DNA from: Strix aluco
Lineage: Eukaryota > Chordata > Aves > Strigiformes > Strigidae
DNA: 64,000 bases
Direction of reading: 5' to 3'
NCBI RefSeq assembly: GCF_031877795.1
Contig: NC_133940.1
Location: 13,083,985 to 13,147,984, forward strand
Shown here: one piece after another, positions 1 through 13,907 of the stretch
Numbering within the stretch: the first letter of the stretch is position 1
Layout of the letters: the number at the start of each line of letters is the position of its first letter
The notes under the pieces: generated by a model
Told to the model about the DNA's origin: nothing
Seen by the model: only the letters and a program-made list of their open reading frames with translations
The model's database searches: none
Translations under genes and position numbers: made by a program

Positions 1-3000
1 CCAGTTCTATTAGAAAATTACAAGCTACCTGTAAATATCAGATCATAATAATTATCATAATAGTAAACATAGACAGAAATCTATAGTTCTATAAACTTCT
101 AAAATTTCCAAAGAAAGGCTCTGATTCTCTAGAAAATTATACAGGTTTTTTTAGACAAGTAACATTCCCATAGAATCTTTTTCTATTTCTGTAGAACCTG
201 TGTTTTTTTAGTCTTTGCTACATTTTTTAGGCCTTTTCCACAAAGGTCCAACTTTTGCTGCTATCCACAAGAGAAGCAAATATTTTATTCTGTACTCTTT
301 TGGAATTATTCCTTAATGGACCAAATTGGGGAAATCTTTCTGTCCCATTTGAAAGTCATAGTTCTCTTCATTTAGACTAAAAATTTCATTAGGTTATTAC
401 CATTGCTTCTTGCTGAACTTTCTCTGCTCTGAAAAACTAAAGCAGATAGGTCAACAGAGCTTTCTTAAGGCTATTGATTGATCCAGGCAGGATTGGAAAT
501 ATGAAATTCCTGGCTTTTGCTACTGTACCCAGACCACTAGACCACATATTTTTATGTCACAGAAAATTAAACCCACTTACTTTGCAAGATTTCTTGACGT
601 GTTGCTACTCTTACCCTGTTTGCATTGCTTTTTGCTCTGGTAAAGATACAAGATCCAGATTTTAGAGTTAAAATTCAGCTTTTAATGAATCTGAAAACTA
701 AAATCTTTTCAAGAATAATACTTTTAGTACCCCCAATATTCAGATTACTGCCAGATCAATCAGCGCTTCAGCATGAGATGATATTGTTTTCTTCTGGCAG
801 TAAGTAGCCCACATTATGACTTCACCTCTTAAATTTCCTCAGGAGGTTGGTTTTCACTAGAAGTGCAGTTTTTCCAAGCCTTATTCAACTTAACCATATC
901 ATAATTTAGGAATTTAATTTGTTCCATATTCTTGCAACTGCCGCTCTCAGCAGTTGAATGGATGGCACTAGTTTTTTGAAGCTTGGGAGCATAGAACTTG
1001 TTTGCTTAGGCTTTCATAGAATTTAAGAAATTAAAAAAACCAATAATGAATCCAATTCTATATAAGTACTTACGTACATGTGTGTAAGTACATACATATG
1101 TGTGTGTATATGTTAATTAACCTGGTTAATTTTTTATATTGTACTTGTATTATCATGCAGATACTGCCCCTAAGAAAAAGCCATTGCATGAAAATAAATT
1201 CTTGTGTAATATGACATAGGCATAGGCAGCTATTCCACCCTTCCCATAATAGTTTTCTGGGCAGGAAACATGTCACAGGTTTTCTAAGACAATCATAGAT
1301 ATGCCCAGAGCTCTGCAATATCTCAATATTTGTTAGAGCAGGGATGGTGAGTAACCACAAAGGATATAATGGTAGTTCTAGTACGGCCTCATAAGGAAAG
1401 CATCTGAAATGCTCTGCATCCACCATGCTTTGATCCAAATGTCACTAAGAAAGAATTCAGAGCATGGGTGGAGGTGGACACAAAAGAAAGTGAAGTATTT
1501 GGGGAGAGGAAAAGAAGAGCCGAGGACTGGAAAATGGTAAGAACAAGGAGGCTGGAGACTGGAGTAAAAAAATTTAAGATAATTTAGAGGAGAAAGGGGG
1601 GCATGTACCAACAGGAATGTAGGAGGGGCTGGACAGGGACCTTGCGGTTATTTCATCCTGAGGAAGGTGCATAATAAGCTGCACAAACTAGTTGCCAAGT
1701 TGGGCACAGGTCTCAGGGTGGTTAGCCAGCAACAACTAATGGCTTCACTGATGCTACTGCAACTGACGCTGAGAGACCCAAAGGCGAAAGGCAGTGAAAA
1801 AGCCCCAATATATCACTATTGCCTTCCAGGCTGATGAACTGTGATGCAATAATGGACTGTGTCATGGCCATGGGAAGAGAGATCACTCCTCAGTGAAATA
1901 CATCCATTTCTGAAGAGGAAACATGAAATTCAGATTGCATTAAGGGCTGCAGAAGGTGTTTTTGGCAAAGAAATGAGAATGCTACATCAGGCTGAGGCTA
2001 ATTATATTAGAAGACTGTCTCACAAATTAAATATGGCTCAAACTGACATAAAAAAGCTGTGGGAACTTTATATTAATTGATGGGGGTGTTTTTTATTTAA
2101 AGCACTATATAGCAGTTCAGGACTGATTCTTTCTTTTAGGTCCAGGAGGATGTGTTATTGTTTATCTTGTAAAAACAGCTGCTGCCTTTGTGCTTGTGTT
2201 CAGGAAATTGATAACTTTAATGATTCACGCCTCTTAACATTTATATACAAGAGCTGTATCAAGCTCCCTGTAGCTGCTGCGCTCACTCACATGTTGGGCT
2301 GAAATCCAATATGGGATGCAAGAACATACATGATAAATATTGAAGATTCTCTTAAGTCCAAAATTATTCTTCCTGCTCTGGGGATGAAGTGGGAAGGTAA
2401 AGAGCTTTCCCATTATGCCACAAAAGTGCAGAACCACTTTTGGCTGCAGCCCTAGAAATTCTCCTTCATAGAAGAGGTACAGTACAGGATTAAATGAGGT
2501 CATGCTTTCATCTCCCTCACACCTACTTCATTCTGGTGTGCAAAGAACTGATAAGAATAGAGCTCTGTATCAAAAGTGTGTAATGGGGAAGAGGAGGGAA
2601 GAGCAGAATAATAAGGGAGAGGCAGGAGGAGAGTTTAGGACCCTTACCAACTTCTTCATGAAGGGAGTTCACAGCAGTTCACAGTCAGTCTTCTGAGAAG
2701 AGATTTGCTCCATGGTGCTCTTGCAGTTGTCCTTATAGCAGCAGATTATTGGAGGTGCAATGGCTGAGAATTTGAGTAGCTCAAATGCAAACTTGTTTCT
2801 TAGTTTGGTTTTCTATTGCTTACGTTAAGTCTTCCAGCTACATTTTATGAATTAAGCTAGTAGCCTCACACTTGTTGCTTCTACACAGGACAGGAAAGCA
2901 AATGTATTACTGTTAAAGACAGGATGGCAGAAGTCCAAACATATCCAACAGAGGAAGGAAGCAATCTTATCAGCTTTTCTGGCCCATTGATAAAACCATA

Positions 3001-5319
3001 GAAGGAAATCATTCAGCCTTAAATGAGGAAAAGGAAGTCTTAGATAAAACTTAGACGTTGCCTTGGGAGTTTTCATATCACATCAATGAAAAAGTCACAT
3101 ACAATTAACCAAGCATTCCATGTATAAAGTGCTTTATTTGTGGTATCAAAGCAGAACTATTTACAGTTTTTGACAAGCTTCTCTACAGTGAAAATTTTTC
3201 ACTGTACATTTGACATTTTTCTGGCCTGTCTACTTGGTCATATACCTTTTATCTAGGCTCTTCTTTATGAAAAAAAAACTGCATCAGCCATCCTGAAATA
3301 TTTTTTTTGCTCCGTTCATGTCATAGAATCTAATTTTTAGTCACCATTACACATGGAGTATTTTGGCATCCTGGTCTTATTTTAAAATCTAGTTATTTGT
3401 ATTCAAAGCAAATAATAAACGTGGTTACCTGATTTTTTGTAAACTGGTTATCTCTACTGACAATGTCATGCTATATAAAAATGCTAGTTCAAGATAGCGT
3501 TAGCTCATGAGTCTCTGTAGTGTACCTTATTTTACAAAATAGGCATATCCAGTGCCTCATGTTTTTTATAGCAAAGTAATCTATCACACTGTGATTGCTG
3601 TGATAATAGAAAACAAACATAACCCCAATTTAATTAGTTGGGTTTAGCACTATTGGGATTGTTACAGTAGCTTGAAGAAGTTGGGGAAACAGAGATTGAC
3701 ATTGTTTCTTTAGGTCTATAGTCTGCAATAATTTGAGGTACAGTAAGTTAATTTTAGACTAAAGCTTGAGATAAAGAACAGAATACACATTTAGTCACAA
3801 CCAAAACATCATAGTGTTTCAATCATATGGGTAGTTAGGATTATGGCATGGGTTGTTTAATAAACAGATGTTATTCTTTAGATGCAAAGATCCTGGTTAA
3901 TGCTGAATATCTGTATCTTCCTGCTAAATTAATTATAATTAAGGGTATCCAGTATTTAGACTTATTTTACAATAGTGGTATAAGAATTAAATTAACCTAA
4001 AATAAAACAGAATGCTCCACAAAGGCAGGACTTTCAGTTGTATTTTTTCAATTAAATTCTTATATTTGAACTTAGAGAAGAAACTTGAAAGTTTGAGCAA
4101 GCCCTTGTGGATGCAGTATGTTCCTTTCTGACTGCTGAGACAAACAGGCAAATTGAGTATGCAGATAAAGCTGGATTATATAAATCAAGTGTGAGTCTAC
4201 ACATGCTTAAAATACACAGAAAGCAATAATCAACAACACTAGATTCATGAGAGTAAAACACTTGTTTATTGGCTCTCTGTGAAAGCCAGAGCATATTCTT
4301 ACCAAACTCTCACTAGCAAACTTGGTCATCTATCAAACATTGCTTTGTTATTCCAGAAGATCTGGTATTTTAAATTTTATTTGAATGTATTTGATCTCAG
4401 CATTCTATTTTCAGTCTTATAATAGGTGACAACTACAGTTACCATTATGGGCAGGAAGTTTGAAGCATAATTTCTTTTTAGGAATTTAAATGTTTTTCTC
4501 TGAAGAAATGGGCAGATTGTCTACATGTATCTAGTAGTAAATATATGGGATAGAGAACTGTATGAGATTCCTTCCTTCTTGGAATTAGTACTGTGATGGG
4601 CACCTGAAAAATCCCTCAGAGAGCAGAAGATGTGCTGCTTTCCTATTTATGGTGTTTCTGTTCTAATCTGACTAAATTAGAATTCTGGCTGTTCTACCTA
4701 CTTTATTGTTTACTTATTTTAAAGCTTCTTGTTTTGTTATCATGGACGCACTATGTGCTTGTCAAGCCTGATTTATCAGAGCCCTGTTCACTGTGACCTT
4801 TAAAGTACAGCATGTTACTGTAGCAAAGTCAGTTTTCCAGTAACAGAGAAATAAATCAGTTGACATAGCCATGGCCTTTTATAACTTGCAGAATTTATGG
4901 GGTCACAGGCTCTCTTTGTACAGTTCTTTGTACAGTTAGGCTGTAGGTCACTAATACATGAGCTCAGTCAGATCTCAAAATGTCTCTCTTCTATCCTGCT
5001 CCTACCTGTTACAACATGAGGGACACTTTATATAGAACAGAGGTAGAAGTATATTGTTGAGCATCCACCAAAACAAAAAGAAAACCGTAAGTTCTTACAG
5101 AATCAGCTGAACAGTTGTTTTCCATCTGTTAAAATGTGATAGTCCTGGTTGCTGGTCATTTTTCAGACAAAAGAGGTAGAAACCAAAATACTCAATCATC
5201 CCATGCAGTCTCCAGTGTAGTCAAAACAAGCTCTACCAGAATGACAAATGCCACAGACCTTGAGCCAGTCAAGTGATTTTTTTTTCTGCTATAACAAGTT
5301 GTTACAAAGTATTTATAAC

Positions 5320-5344
5320 TTTTTTTTTTTTTTTTTTTTTTTTT
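5320..5344. repeat. poly(T) run, 25 bases
   Basis: An uninterrupted run of 25 T follows an AT-rich stretch. It could be a mononucleotide microsatellite or the tail of an antisense insertion. No recognisable element is attached to it. Confidence 0.9.
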
Positions 5345-5499
5345 GCAAATACTCAGACTGCCTTCTGGTTGTCTGTAATTTAGGGCAGGACTCTAAAATA
5401 GAAAGGGGACACATCTGGGCAGTCTCCAAACAAGTTCAAATACATAATAGATGTAGTATAGAAAAGATCTTTGAATCGTTCAGAGGTATAATATTTTGT

Positions 5500-5520
5500 C
5501 ACATACATACATACATATAT
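5500..5520. repeat. (CATA)n microsatellite
   Basis: About five CATA units run into TATATG. It is a short simple repeat. Confidence 0.8.
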
Positions 5521-7544
5521 GTCCTGATTATTCAGCTTAAATGCTCAACAAGCTATGTTTTTAAAAAGAGATTTTTCAAAATACTTTTTTTAAACCAAAA
5601 CACAGCACAAAATACACACTGAATTTCTGATGGTATGATTTACCCTCGACTGAAAAAAAAAAGGATGAAATATGTAACATGGAATTCCCAGTCACACTAG
5701 TTCAGTTCACAGGAGCATCTAGTTGCGTTCCAAATATGTTTCCATGTTTTCATAATAGAGAGTGATAAACAAATGGTAGAGAGAGCAAGACCTATATGTT
5801 AGTGCAGTTTCCTGGAGCACTTAGAAATCAGTGGATTAGAAGCTATTAAAATACAGCTTCTCAATGTGGTTTCTTTAGGTGCTGGATCATTCCTTAAAAT
5901 TAGATTACTTGTTTCATTTGTAACTAATACTGATGTATATCTGAAGTAATTTCATTGACAGTTACCCAGGAAGACGGTAGAAGAGACCCATTCTATGCAT
6001 ACTGAAAGCAACAGAACATCTCTTTATCTCCTGGAAATACTTAGCCTCCAAAACCCTTATCCAAAAGCATAGCAGCTCCAGTTTGAGTTTGTTTAATTCC
6101 TCTGTGCACAGCCTATTCCAGCTGTGATGTTTTTTCAAGCTCAGTACAAAAAGGTAATTCGGACAGGTGTATCTCAGGTTTTAGTCTTCAATTAGGTCAA
6201 ATTACAATTAAATCTGACAGTAAGAAATAGGTTAATTGCTTTAGACCCAATTTAACAAGACTGAATCCTTGTATAAAAACACTTCTTTCATAGAAAAAAT
6301 TAGCATTTATTAACCTAGGTGAAGGAGGAGGGAAACTGCTTTATTTTTAATATCACAATAAGGAAAAATTTATTTTTAATCTTTATAAAGAGACATTCAA
6401 ATATTAAGATATCAAATAGTCAATATAAACCCTAGGTCAAACCTGACAAGGTATAGTCTTTTACAGCTAACAGACTTCTTTCTGAGACATTCTTAGGAGC
6501 AGCCCAGGTAACCTATGGAAGAGAACAGTCTTTTGCTCTCTTTCAAAGATTGCAATTTTGAAAAAATTGCATTTATTTCACATTTTACTTGAGCTCACAC
6601 AGCCTCACTAATGTTCTAGTTATGAATAAAACCAAGGACTGACCTGCTGCCTGCTTCACTGCACTTTTTGTCTGATTGGGGAATGAGAAGAAGGAATATG
6701 GCAGGTAGCTCTTGGTCTCCCATGAATGTGACCAAGCCACTGTAGTTCTCATTGTACCAGAGGGTTGCTCCACAATAGTTCATGCTTTGTGCAATGTGAT
6801 TTTCACTAGGACTTTGACTCTTGGTAATCAAGTATGCCCAATAACACACCCCAAAACTTACTATATAGGCAATTTAATCTTTCATAAATCCTGAAGTGAA
6901 TTAAACTGTAGAAAAAAGTATAATAATAATATTAATAATCCTGATAATTTCCCATTGGACTTCATCTTACCATTAGCTATCTCAGTCATTCATAAAGCCT
7001 GCTTGACTTGTTGGTTTTATTTGAGAGGATCCTATGCAGTCTTTATATGTTGCTAACTGAAATAAAAGGAATAGGAAGAATGCAAACATTTAATGTATCT
7101 TCTTGTGGACTTGCACGTAAGAAGTTTTATAATGGGTGTTTTCCAGTTTATTGCTTCCCAACAATCATTACTGGAATAGCTCTGCCAAAACATTGATGGG
7201 ACATAAGTTATAAAGTATTTGCAGCTTCAAGAGCTAAAGGGAAGGTCATGTTCTTCTGGCTGGTTATATATCTGTTATACAGGAGAATGAGGGTCTTTTC
7301 TCTGAGAAAGCTAAAGCTTTGTTTCCCATCCAAGACTATATCTAGGTACCAGAAAATGTTTGTAATAACATATGAGATTAAGACCATATAAAAAAGGAAG
7401 AAGAATGAGAAAAAGGTTGATGGGGGGATGAAAAGGGTAGTTTGGTTCCTCTGGCATGGAATTATATGTCTGGACTTTATCTAGCAAGCAGGTTTGACAT
7501 TTATATGGTGTTTATCTCAGTGTGGCATCACAGATCTGGATTTC

Positions 7545-7850
7545 TGTCTGTGTGACTATAGGAAAGTCACTTTGCCCCTCTGTGCTTCCAGTTCTACCAT
7601 AACCTCTTATTTGTCTTCATTTAGAATTTCAATCCTGTGGGGTTGGAAACTGTGTTCACTTGTGCAACCTGCAAGGCATAAATCTCAGCCTCTGCATATT
7701 GCTGAAATAAAAACATTACTGTTTCTGTTGTGACTCTAAAGAAGCCATTTGATCTCTTTGCCTTTATTTCCTCAACTTTAAAATGGGACAGTAACTCACA
7801 AGTGGGTTTATGAGGATTAAAGGATTAATGCTAATGAAATATTTTTAGTT
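7545..7850 (+). repeat. Ancient MIR-like SINE fragments (two partial copies)
   Basis: Two pieces resemble the core and 3' half of the MIR (CORE-SINE) family in the same orientation. The first, at about 7547-7600, has the TGTGTGAC..AAGTCACTT..CTCTGTGC pattern. The second, at about 7745-7845, has TTTCCTCA, AAAATGGGACAGTA and TGAGGATTAAA. The matched segments overlap in consensus space, so this is two copies or a duplicated copy rather than one copy with an insert. The match is by eye from memory of the family and is diverged. MIR copies are rare in birds but date from early amniotes. Confidence 0.55.
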
Positions 7851-10800
7851 CCTCAAAAAGCTTTTAAGGACAGCAAAATATTGTTGAGGAAATGACAAAT
7901 GTGTTCCATTTGTTTTTCATTAATTCACGTATGCTATATGATTGACTTAAAAAAATGCACTTTTGATCAATCACATAGAATAGTCTGTCTCATGGCAGAA
8001 GTTTGTTAAGTGTTGTAGCTGGCTTTTTACAGCTTTGTGCCCTTGCTGAAGTGGAAAGAGGAAAGAACTGTGCATAAGTTTGCTTCAAGAATACCAGGAA
8101 TTTTAATGATTTCCTGTGTCAAGTCCGAGGGTCCGGCTCTACCATTCAGGAGTGACATTGTGTAAACAACAAACGACTAGTGAGCTCTCTAAGAATTAAA
8201 ACCAAACTAGTATGTGACTTTTTTCAAAGTATACTGGAGAAGCACACCAGAAGCCTGTTCAAAGTTCAATTAAGAAAATGAAATAGTGGTTCATATCAAA
8301 ATCTGACTCATTTTTGCAATATGAGGTACTTTAGTGGTAATACCACAACAGATTCACAAGGAACCATTCAGTCTTTTGTTCTCTCAGGTAACCACGAATT
8401 GGGGAACCTTGCTACATATAGTGTAAGGAACACAGATAATTTCAGTACAGTAAATTATATGGAAAGGCCAATACGAAGGGGTCAGAAAAGCCCATTTTTC
8501 CCAGGAATCCATGAAATAAAAAGTGAGACAATAAAGAAAAGGAGAACCTGCAAGCCTTTTAACACAGGTGGAGGATAAAATTCCTTTTTTCCAAAATATT
8601 TTTCCTAGGGAATGGTAATAAGCTCTAAATGTGGATAAAAAGCTTTCTCAGAGATGTTGGTGAATGACTAGGCAACTTAGTTGACAGTGGGAGTGTATAA
8701 GTAAGAATACAGCTAGATAGTTTTTAATTTAAAAAAATTTAATTTTCATATTTTTACAAGATTTAAGGTCTGGCTGGAAAGATACTACTTTTGTTACTGA
8801 AATTACTTAGCAATTCATATGGCTCTGTTGACTTCAGCTATATATATATTAGAACCAATAGCTTTTCAGTGAAAGAATGCTCCATAAAGGCTTTTTAAGT
8901 CAGAAGTATTCCATATTTGTTTCCAATTTGCATGGCAACAGGAAACTATCATGATCTATTTATATTTGCATGTGTATGCATATGTGCATATAGGGAATTT
9001 AGAAATAGAGTAACCCTGGAGGGATGCTGAATATGTTCAGACTGAAGAAGAGAGAGAAACAGGCTGCCTGATAACTGAAGAAACAGTTCATTTTATTCTG
9101 TGCAGGCAGGCAGGAAAGGGAGTGCAACATAAGCAAGACATTTCATTTGTGGTTGAATCCACAGATGAGCTATTGTAGAAAGTATTCTCCAAAACATGCT
9201 TACATGAGAGATGGGGCACGTGGTACTGATTAGATTTAGTACCAGCAGAGCAGTTTTATTACACAGAAACATTACAGTTTGAAAGCTGCAAACGTGTTTC
9301 AGTGTCAGAAGGCTGTCCCTTTATTATTACACTGCCTTAACAGGATTTAATGGAGCTCTGCACCTTCTCAGAAAGTGCTCAGCACCTTTTAGCTTTGGCC
9401 AATGTTATAGTTGGAAAGATTCAAAGCTAGAGACAATGTTTTCTTTTAATAGTCAGACATGCTGGAAAACAAAGGAGAAAGCATGCCTCACATTCCACTG
9501 AAGTCAGTGGTTTCGGTCTCTTTTTGCACTTCAGATCACTTCCAGTCCCCTTTGGCAGGAAAGGAAGAGCCTGTGTTTGAGTCTGCATTGTCTTTCATAC
9601 GGGGGTACTGAGCTCACACCTACCAGACAGGGAGTGATGCACCCCTTGTGGTACCGTGCTGTTTCTGCTGTGTCCAGTCACTAAGTGCCTTCTTGCCTGT
9701 TAGTTGATAGATTATCAATAAGAAAAAAAGAGATTATAAAAAATAAATGTACAGCCTTTTTTGAATTTGGTCTTCTCCTGGCATGCCACTGATTTGATTT
9801 ACACTCTTTTTATCTAGATGATACCTAGAAGCTGAGTTAGTGGAACGTTTAGTTGGATTTATTCAGATACATTAGATCTATAAAAACAAGAGAAGAAAAA
9901 ATTTTGAGTGTTCATTTATCTGAAAATATCAGTAATTAAATACGAGCTTGGGAAACACAATGCCCAGAGGTTGTACAGTATTGTTATTCTCAGAGCATCT
10001 TCTGAGCCTTGATATAACAACCATTCTGAAAACTGTTGAGCACCATTCTTTGGAATAATTTTTCTGCTAGAAACAGGTTTTACACAGCAAATCAAAAAGA
10101 TTTTAGAATCAGTTAACCAAATTAAGAAGGTTAAGAAAATATGTTAGTATATGTTGGATTTAACACTTACAACATTTCAGCCTTTATTTGTCTGTTTACT
10201 GCTTTTTACCTCCTCTCTTTTTTCTAGACTATGGATCAATGGAAGGCTAAATTTCCAGGTCTAGACTTTGTTTTAGTGACTGTTTTTCCAAACCAGGGAG
10301 AACAGGAACAATAATAAAGATGCAACAATAAAAAACACAGAAGATTCTCCACTAAGCATATAATTATTCCTCCAGTGTCAGTAATTCCTGATTGGATTCA
10401 TGGTGATGAATGGAAGAATCCCTAACTAATTTAACTTCTTGATGTAATTCCTTTTTCAGATTTGCTTTTATCCTTAAACTATTGCTCATGAGGGCATTCT
10501 GTCAGATAGTACCAAATCAGCATTTCATATATAACATTTTAGTTGTTTTCTAATTGTTTCATTCTACATATGGATGTAATTTGTTCATCTAACAAAAGTC
10601 AGGGTAACATGAACACATATGATTTAGCAAATATGCAAGATTGTATTATAAAAAAACACAACTACTGTGCTTGCTAGAAGGAAGTGCCAGGGGCCCTCCC
10701 AACATGAATTGTTAATTACTTTCCTCTTCAGCTGCCATAAAGAACTCACTAAATGCCAAATTATTTCCCTAAACAATGAGTAGCACTGGTTCCTCTTTGG

Positions 10801-11865
10801 TCTATGTGCTTATTTATTAAGAATTACAACTTCCTTAATTGATACATAGATTCAAAGGAAAAGGAAATCCAACAGTGAAGCTATTTTTGTGGTCAAGGAA
10901 AATATCAAAAATATTCTTTAATGATGAAAACACGATTTAGTTTTCAGGCCCCAAAATCTAAAAAGCAGCAATATGAAACTTTTCCAAATGTCCTCACATT
11001 TTATTCTGCCCTTAGGCTGAGGACATAGGAAACATCAGCCTGATGTCTCTGTTGCTTCTTAAAGTTCTAAATGTTTTAAAGCATTTAGGAGAGTCAAGTT
11101 ATAGCTCTTCCTCCACTTGAATGAAAGCACTGCTTGGACAGCATTACAGTATGCAAAAGCACTTATGTTTGTGAATGAGAAGAAATTTCAAAGGACATTA
11201 TTAGGGAAAGGTGGAGTGAAGATGGCATTACAGGAAGCATTTGAAAAGGTAAAATATAGTAGATGTATTTTGGGAAAGCACAGAAACTCAGAAGTCTAAG
11301 AAGTTAAACACAAAGAAAAATAAGGTAGAAAAGAAAACAGAAAACAAAACAGAAGAGAACTTTTAAAATAGTTACATTAAAATATTTGCTGTCAAAGTGT
11401 ACACCTGGAATGTCTAAAGAAAAGCACATCCTGACAGTGGAACAACTCAAACTCATTGAGGGTTTGCAGGTGCAAAGCCTGTGTAAACTTAATGGGTCTG
11501 TCCCACATAGTGCTGACATCTTTATGTTTCACAGAAGCCAATGGGAATTGAAAGTTCTCAGTATTTTACAAAATCAAGCCCTTGAAAATTCCAAGAGAAA
11601 AAATGCATGGTGGGAAAAAATAAAATAATAAAAAAAGAAACAGTCCTGATGATAGTAAAAAGATTGTGAGACACAGTACTGTGATAAAAAGTGATGTGAT
11701 GCTGCCTCCTGAGCACAGCTGAAAGCAGCTAGAAGATGGTGGGAGGGCTTTGTCAAGGCTGACTCTAGAGAGGGAGGAGCAAATGTCATGAAAGGCCTGT
11801 GAGACAAATACCAGCTTGATGCCAGTGCCAGCAATAGATGCCCAGAGCCTGAGAGTAATTTTCAT
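7851..11865. other. Intergenic desert, nothing recognised
   Basis: The stretch is AT-rich with no supported gene, RNA or mobile element. A 60-residue open frame at 11117-11299 looks weakly coding-like but has no family match I know and no convincing splice partners. Confidence 0.55.
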
Positions 11866-11867
11866 CG

Positions 11868-13868
11868 GGGGCCCAACTTAAATGCCTCTATGTAAATGCA
11901 CATGGCATGGGCAATAACCAAGAGGAGCTGGAGATGTGCACACACCTGCAGGGCTGTGATCTTACTGGCATCATGGAGACATGGTGGGATGGCTCCTATG
12001 ACTGGAGTGTTGGAATGGAAAGGTACAGGCTCTTTAGGAAGGACAGGCAGGGGAGACAAGGAGGGGGTGTCACCCTCTATGTCAGTGACCAGCTGGAGTG
12101 CATGGACCTCTGCCTGGGGATGGATGAGGAGCTGACCGAGAGCTTATTGGTCAGGTCATGGAGAAGGCTGAGGTACTCAGTGACTTTTCTGCCTCAGTCT
12201 TCACCGGCAAGGGCTCCAGCCACACCACCCAAGACACAGAAGGCAAAGGCAGGGACTGGGAGAAGGAAGAACTGCCCACTGTAGAAGATGATCAGTTTTG
12301 AGACCATCTAAGGAACCGGAAGGTGCACAAGTCCATGGGACCTGATCAGATGCATCCACGGGTCCTGAGGGAACTGGCAGATGAAGTGGCTAAGCCGCTA
12401 TCCATCGTATTTGAGAAGTCATGGCAGTCCGGTGAGTTCCCGTGGAATGGAAAAGGGGAAACATAACCCCCATTTTTAAAAAGGAAAAAAGAAGACCCGG
12501 AGAACTACAGGCCAGTCAGTCTCACCTCTGTGCCTGGCAAGGTCATGGAGCGGATCCTCCTGGAAACCATGCTAGGGCCCATGGAAAATAAGGAGATGAT
12601 TGGTGGCAGCCAGTGTGGCTTCACTAAAGGCAAATCCTGCCTGATGAATTTGGTGGCCTTCTATGATGGGGTTACAGGACTGGTGGATAAGGGAAGCGCA
12701 ACTGATATCATCTACCTGGACTTGTGCAAAGCATTTGACACTGTCCCGCATGACATCCTTGTCTCTAAATTGGAGAGAGATGGACTTGACGAATGGACCA
12801 CTCAGTGGATAAGGAATTGGCTGGATGGTCGTACTCAAAGAGTTGCGGTCAACGGCTCGATGTCCAAGTGGAGAGCAGTGATGAGTGGCGTCCTCAGGGG
12901 TCGGTGTTGGGACTGGCGCTGTTTAACATCTTTGTTGGTGACATGGACAGTGGGATCGAGGCACCCTCAGCAAGTTCACCAACGACGCCAAGCTGTGTGG
13001 TGCGGTCACACGCTGGAGGGAAGGGATGTGCCATCCAGAGGGACCTACCTGGACAGGCTGGAGAGGGGTGACCGAGCAAACCTCATGAAATTCAACAAGG
13101 CCAAGGGCAAGGTCCTGCACATGGGTTGGGGCAATCCCAAGCACAAATCCAGGCTGGGCGAGGAGTGGATTGGGAGCAGCCCAGTGGAGAAGGACTTGGG
13201 AATATTAGTGGATGGAAAACTGACTGTGAGCCAGCAATGTGCGCTCACAGCCCAGAAAGCCAACCGTGTCCTGGGCTACATCAAGAGCAGTGTGGCCAGC
13301 AGGTCGAGGGAGGGGATTCTTCCCCTCTACTCTTCTCTCGTGAGACTCCACCTGCAGTGCTGTGTCCAGCTCTGGGGCCCCCAGCACAGGAAAGACATGG
13401 ACATATTGGAGTGGGTCCAGAGAAGGGCCATAAAAATTATCAGGAGGATGGAACACCTTTCCTATGAGGACAGGCTGAGAGAGTTGGGATTGTTAAGGCT
13501 GGAGAAGAGAAGGCTCCGGGGAGACCTTATAGTGGCCTTCTAGTAACTAAAGGGGGCTACAGGAAAGATGGGGGGTGAGTTTTTATCAGGGAGTGCAGGG
13601 ATAGGATGAGGGGTTTTAAACTGAAAGAAGGTAGATTCAGACTAGATCTAGGGAGGAAATTTTTTTACAATGAGGATGGTGAAACACTGGCACATGTTTC
13701 CCAGGGAGGTGGTAGATGTCCCATCCTTGGAAACATTCAAGGCCAGGTTGGACGGGGCTTTGAGCAACCTGGTCTAGTGGAAGGTGTCCCTGCTCATGGC
13801 AGGGGGGTTGGAACTAGATGATCTTTAAGGTCCCTTCTGATCCAGGTCATTCTATGATGATTCTATGA
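11868..13868 (+). mobile_element. CR1 non-LTR retrotransposon, 5'-truncated, internally deleted, inactive
   Basis: The element starts inside the endonuclease part of CR1 ORF2; residues near 11900-12130 read as an endonuclease with a METWWD motif. At about 12145-12165 it jumps to the linker region, so an internal segment is missing. The reverse-transcriptase region follows in an open frame at 12530-13543, with the palm motif YLDLCKAFDTVP near 12713. A frameshift then moves the catalytic site out of that frame. At 12972-12992 the normal FADD box reads FTND, so a catalytic aspartate is lost. The 3' end carries two ATTCTATGA units, the usual CR1 tail, with no poly(A). The family assignment is secure; the subfamily is not assigned. 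Confidence 0.93.
12530..13543 (+). pseudogene. CR1 ORF2 reverse-transcriptase remnant
   Basis: This open frame of about 337 codons covers the fingers and palm of the CR1 reverse transcriptase and, after a region read out of frame, the C-terminal part. Visible motifs are GFTKGKSC, then YLDLCKAFDTVPHDILVSKL, then the C-terminal [16 protein letters not shown] segment. The first codon is GTG and continues older upstream coding, so it is not a true start. The piece between about 12890 and 13090 is read in the wrong frame, where the catalytic box and the [10 protein letters not shown]-type motif belong. The protein cannot be active. Confidence 0.85.
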
Positions 13869-13907
13869 TCTGCAACATGAAAAGCTGAGCAAAGACACAC
13901 AAATAAG

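Larger units (their letters stand above)
1..7540. other. AT-rich intergenic desert, no gene recognised
   Basis: I see no exon, RNA gene or complete mobile element here. Open frames are short, mostly lack an ATG in good context, and are not bounded by splice sites in a consistent frame. The only clear structures are a 25-base T run at 5320-5344 and a CATA microsatellite at about 5500-5520. One 73-residue open frame at 1859-2080 has a coding-like helical composition and is listed as a finding, not as a gene. Confidence 0.6.

Noticed and set aside
11117-11299. 60-codon open frame ending near a possible donor (GAAAAGGTAAAAT)
   Set aside because: No family is recognised, there are no partner exons, and the length is within chance expectation.
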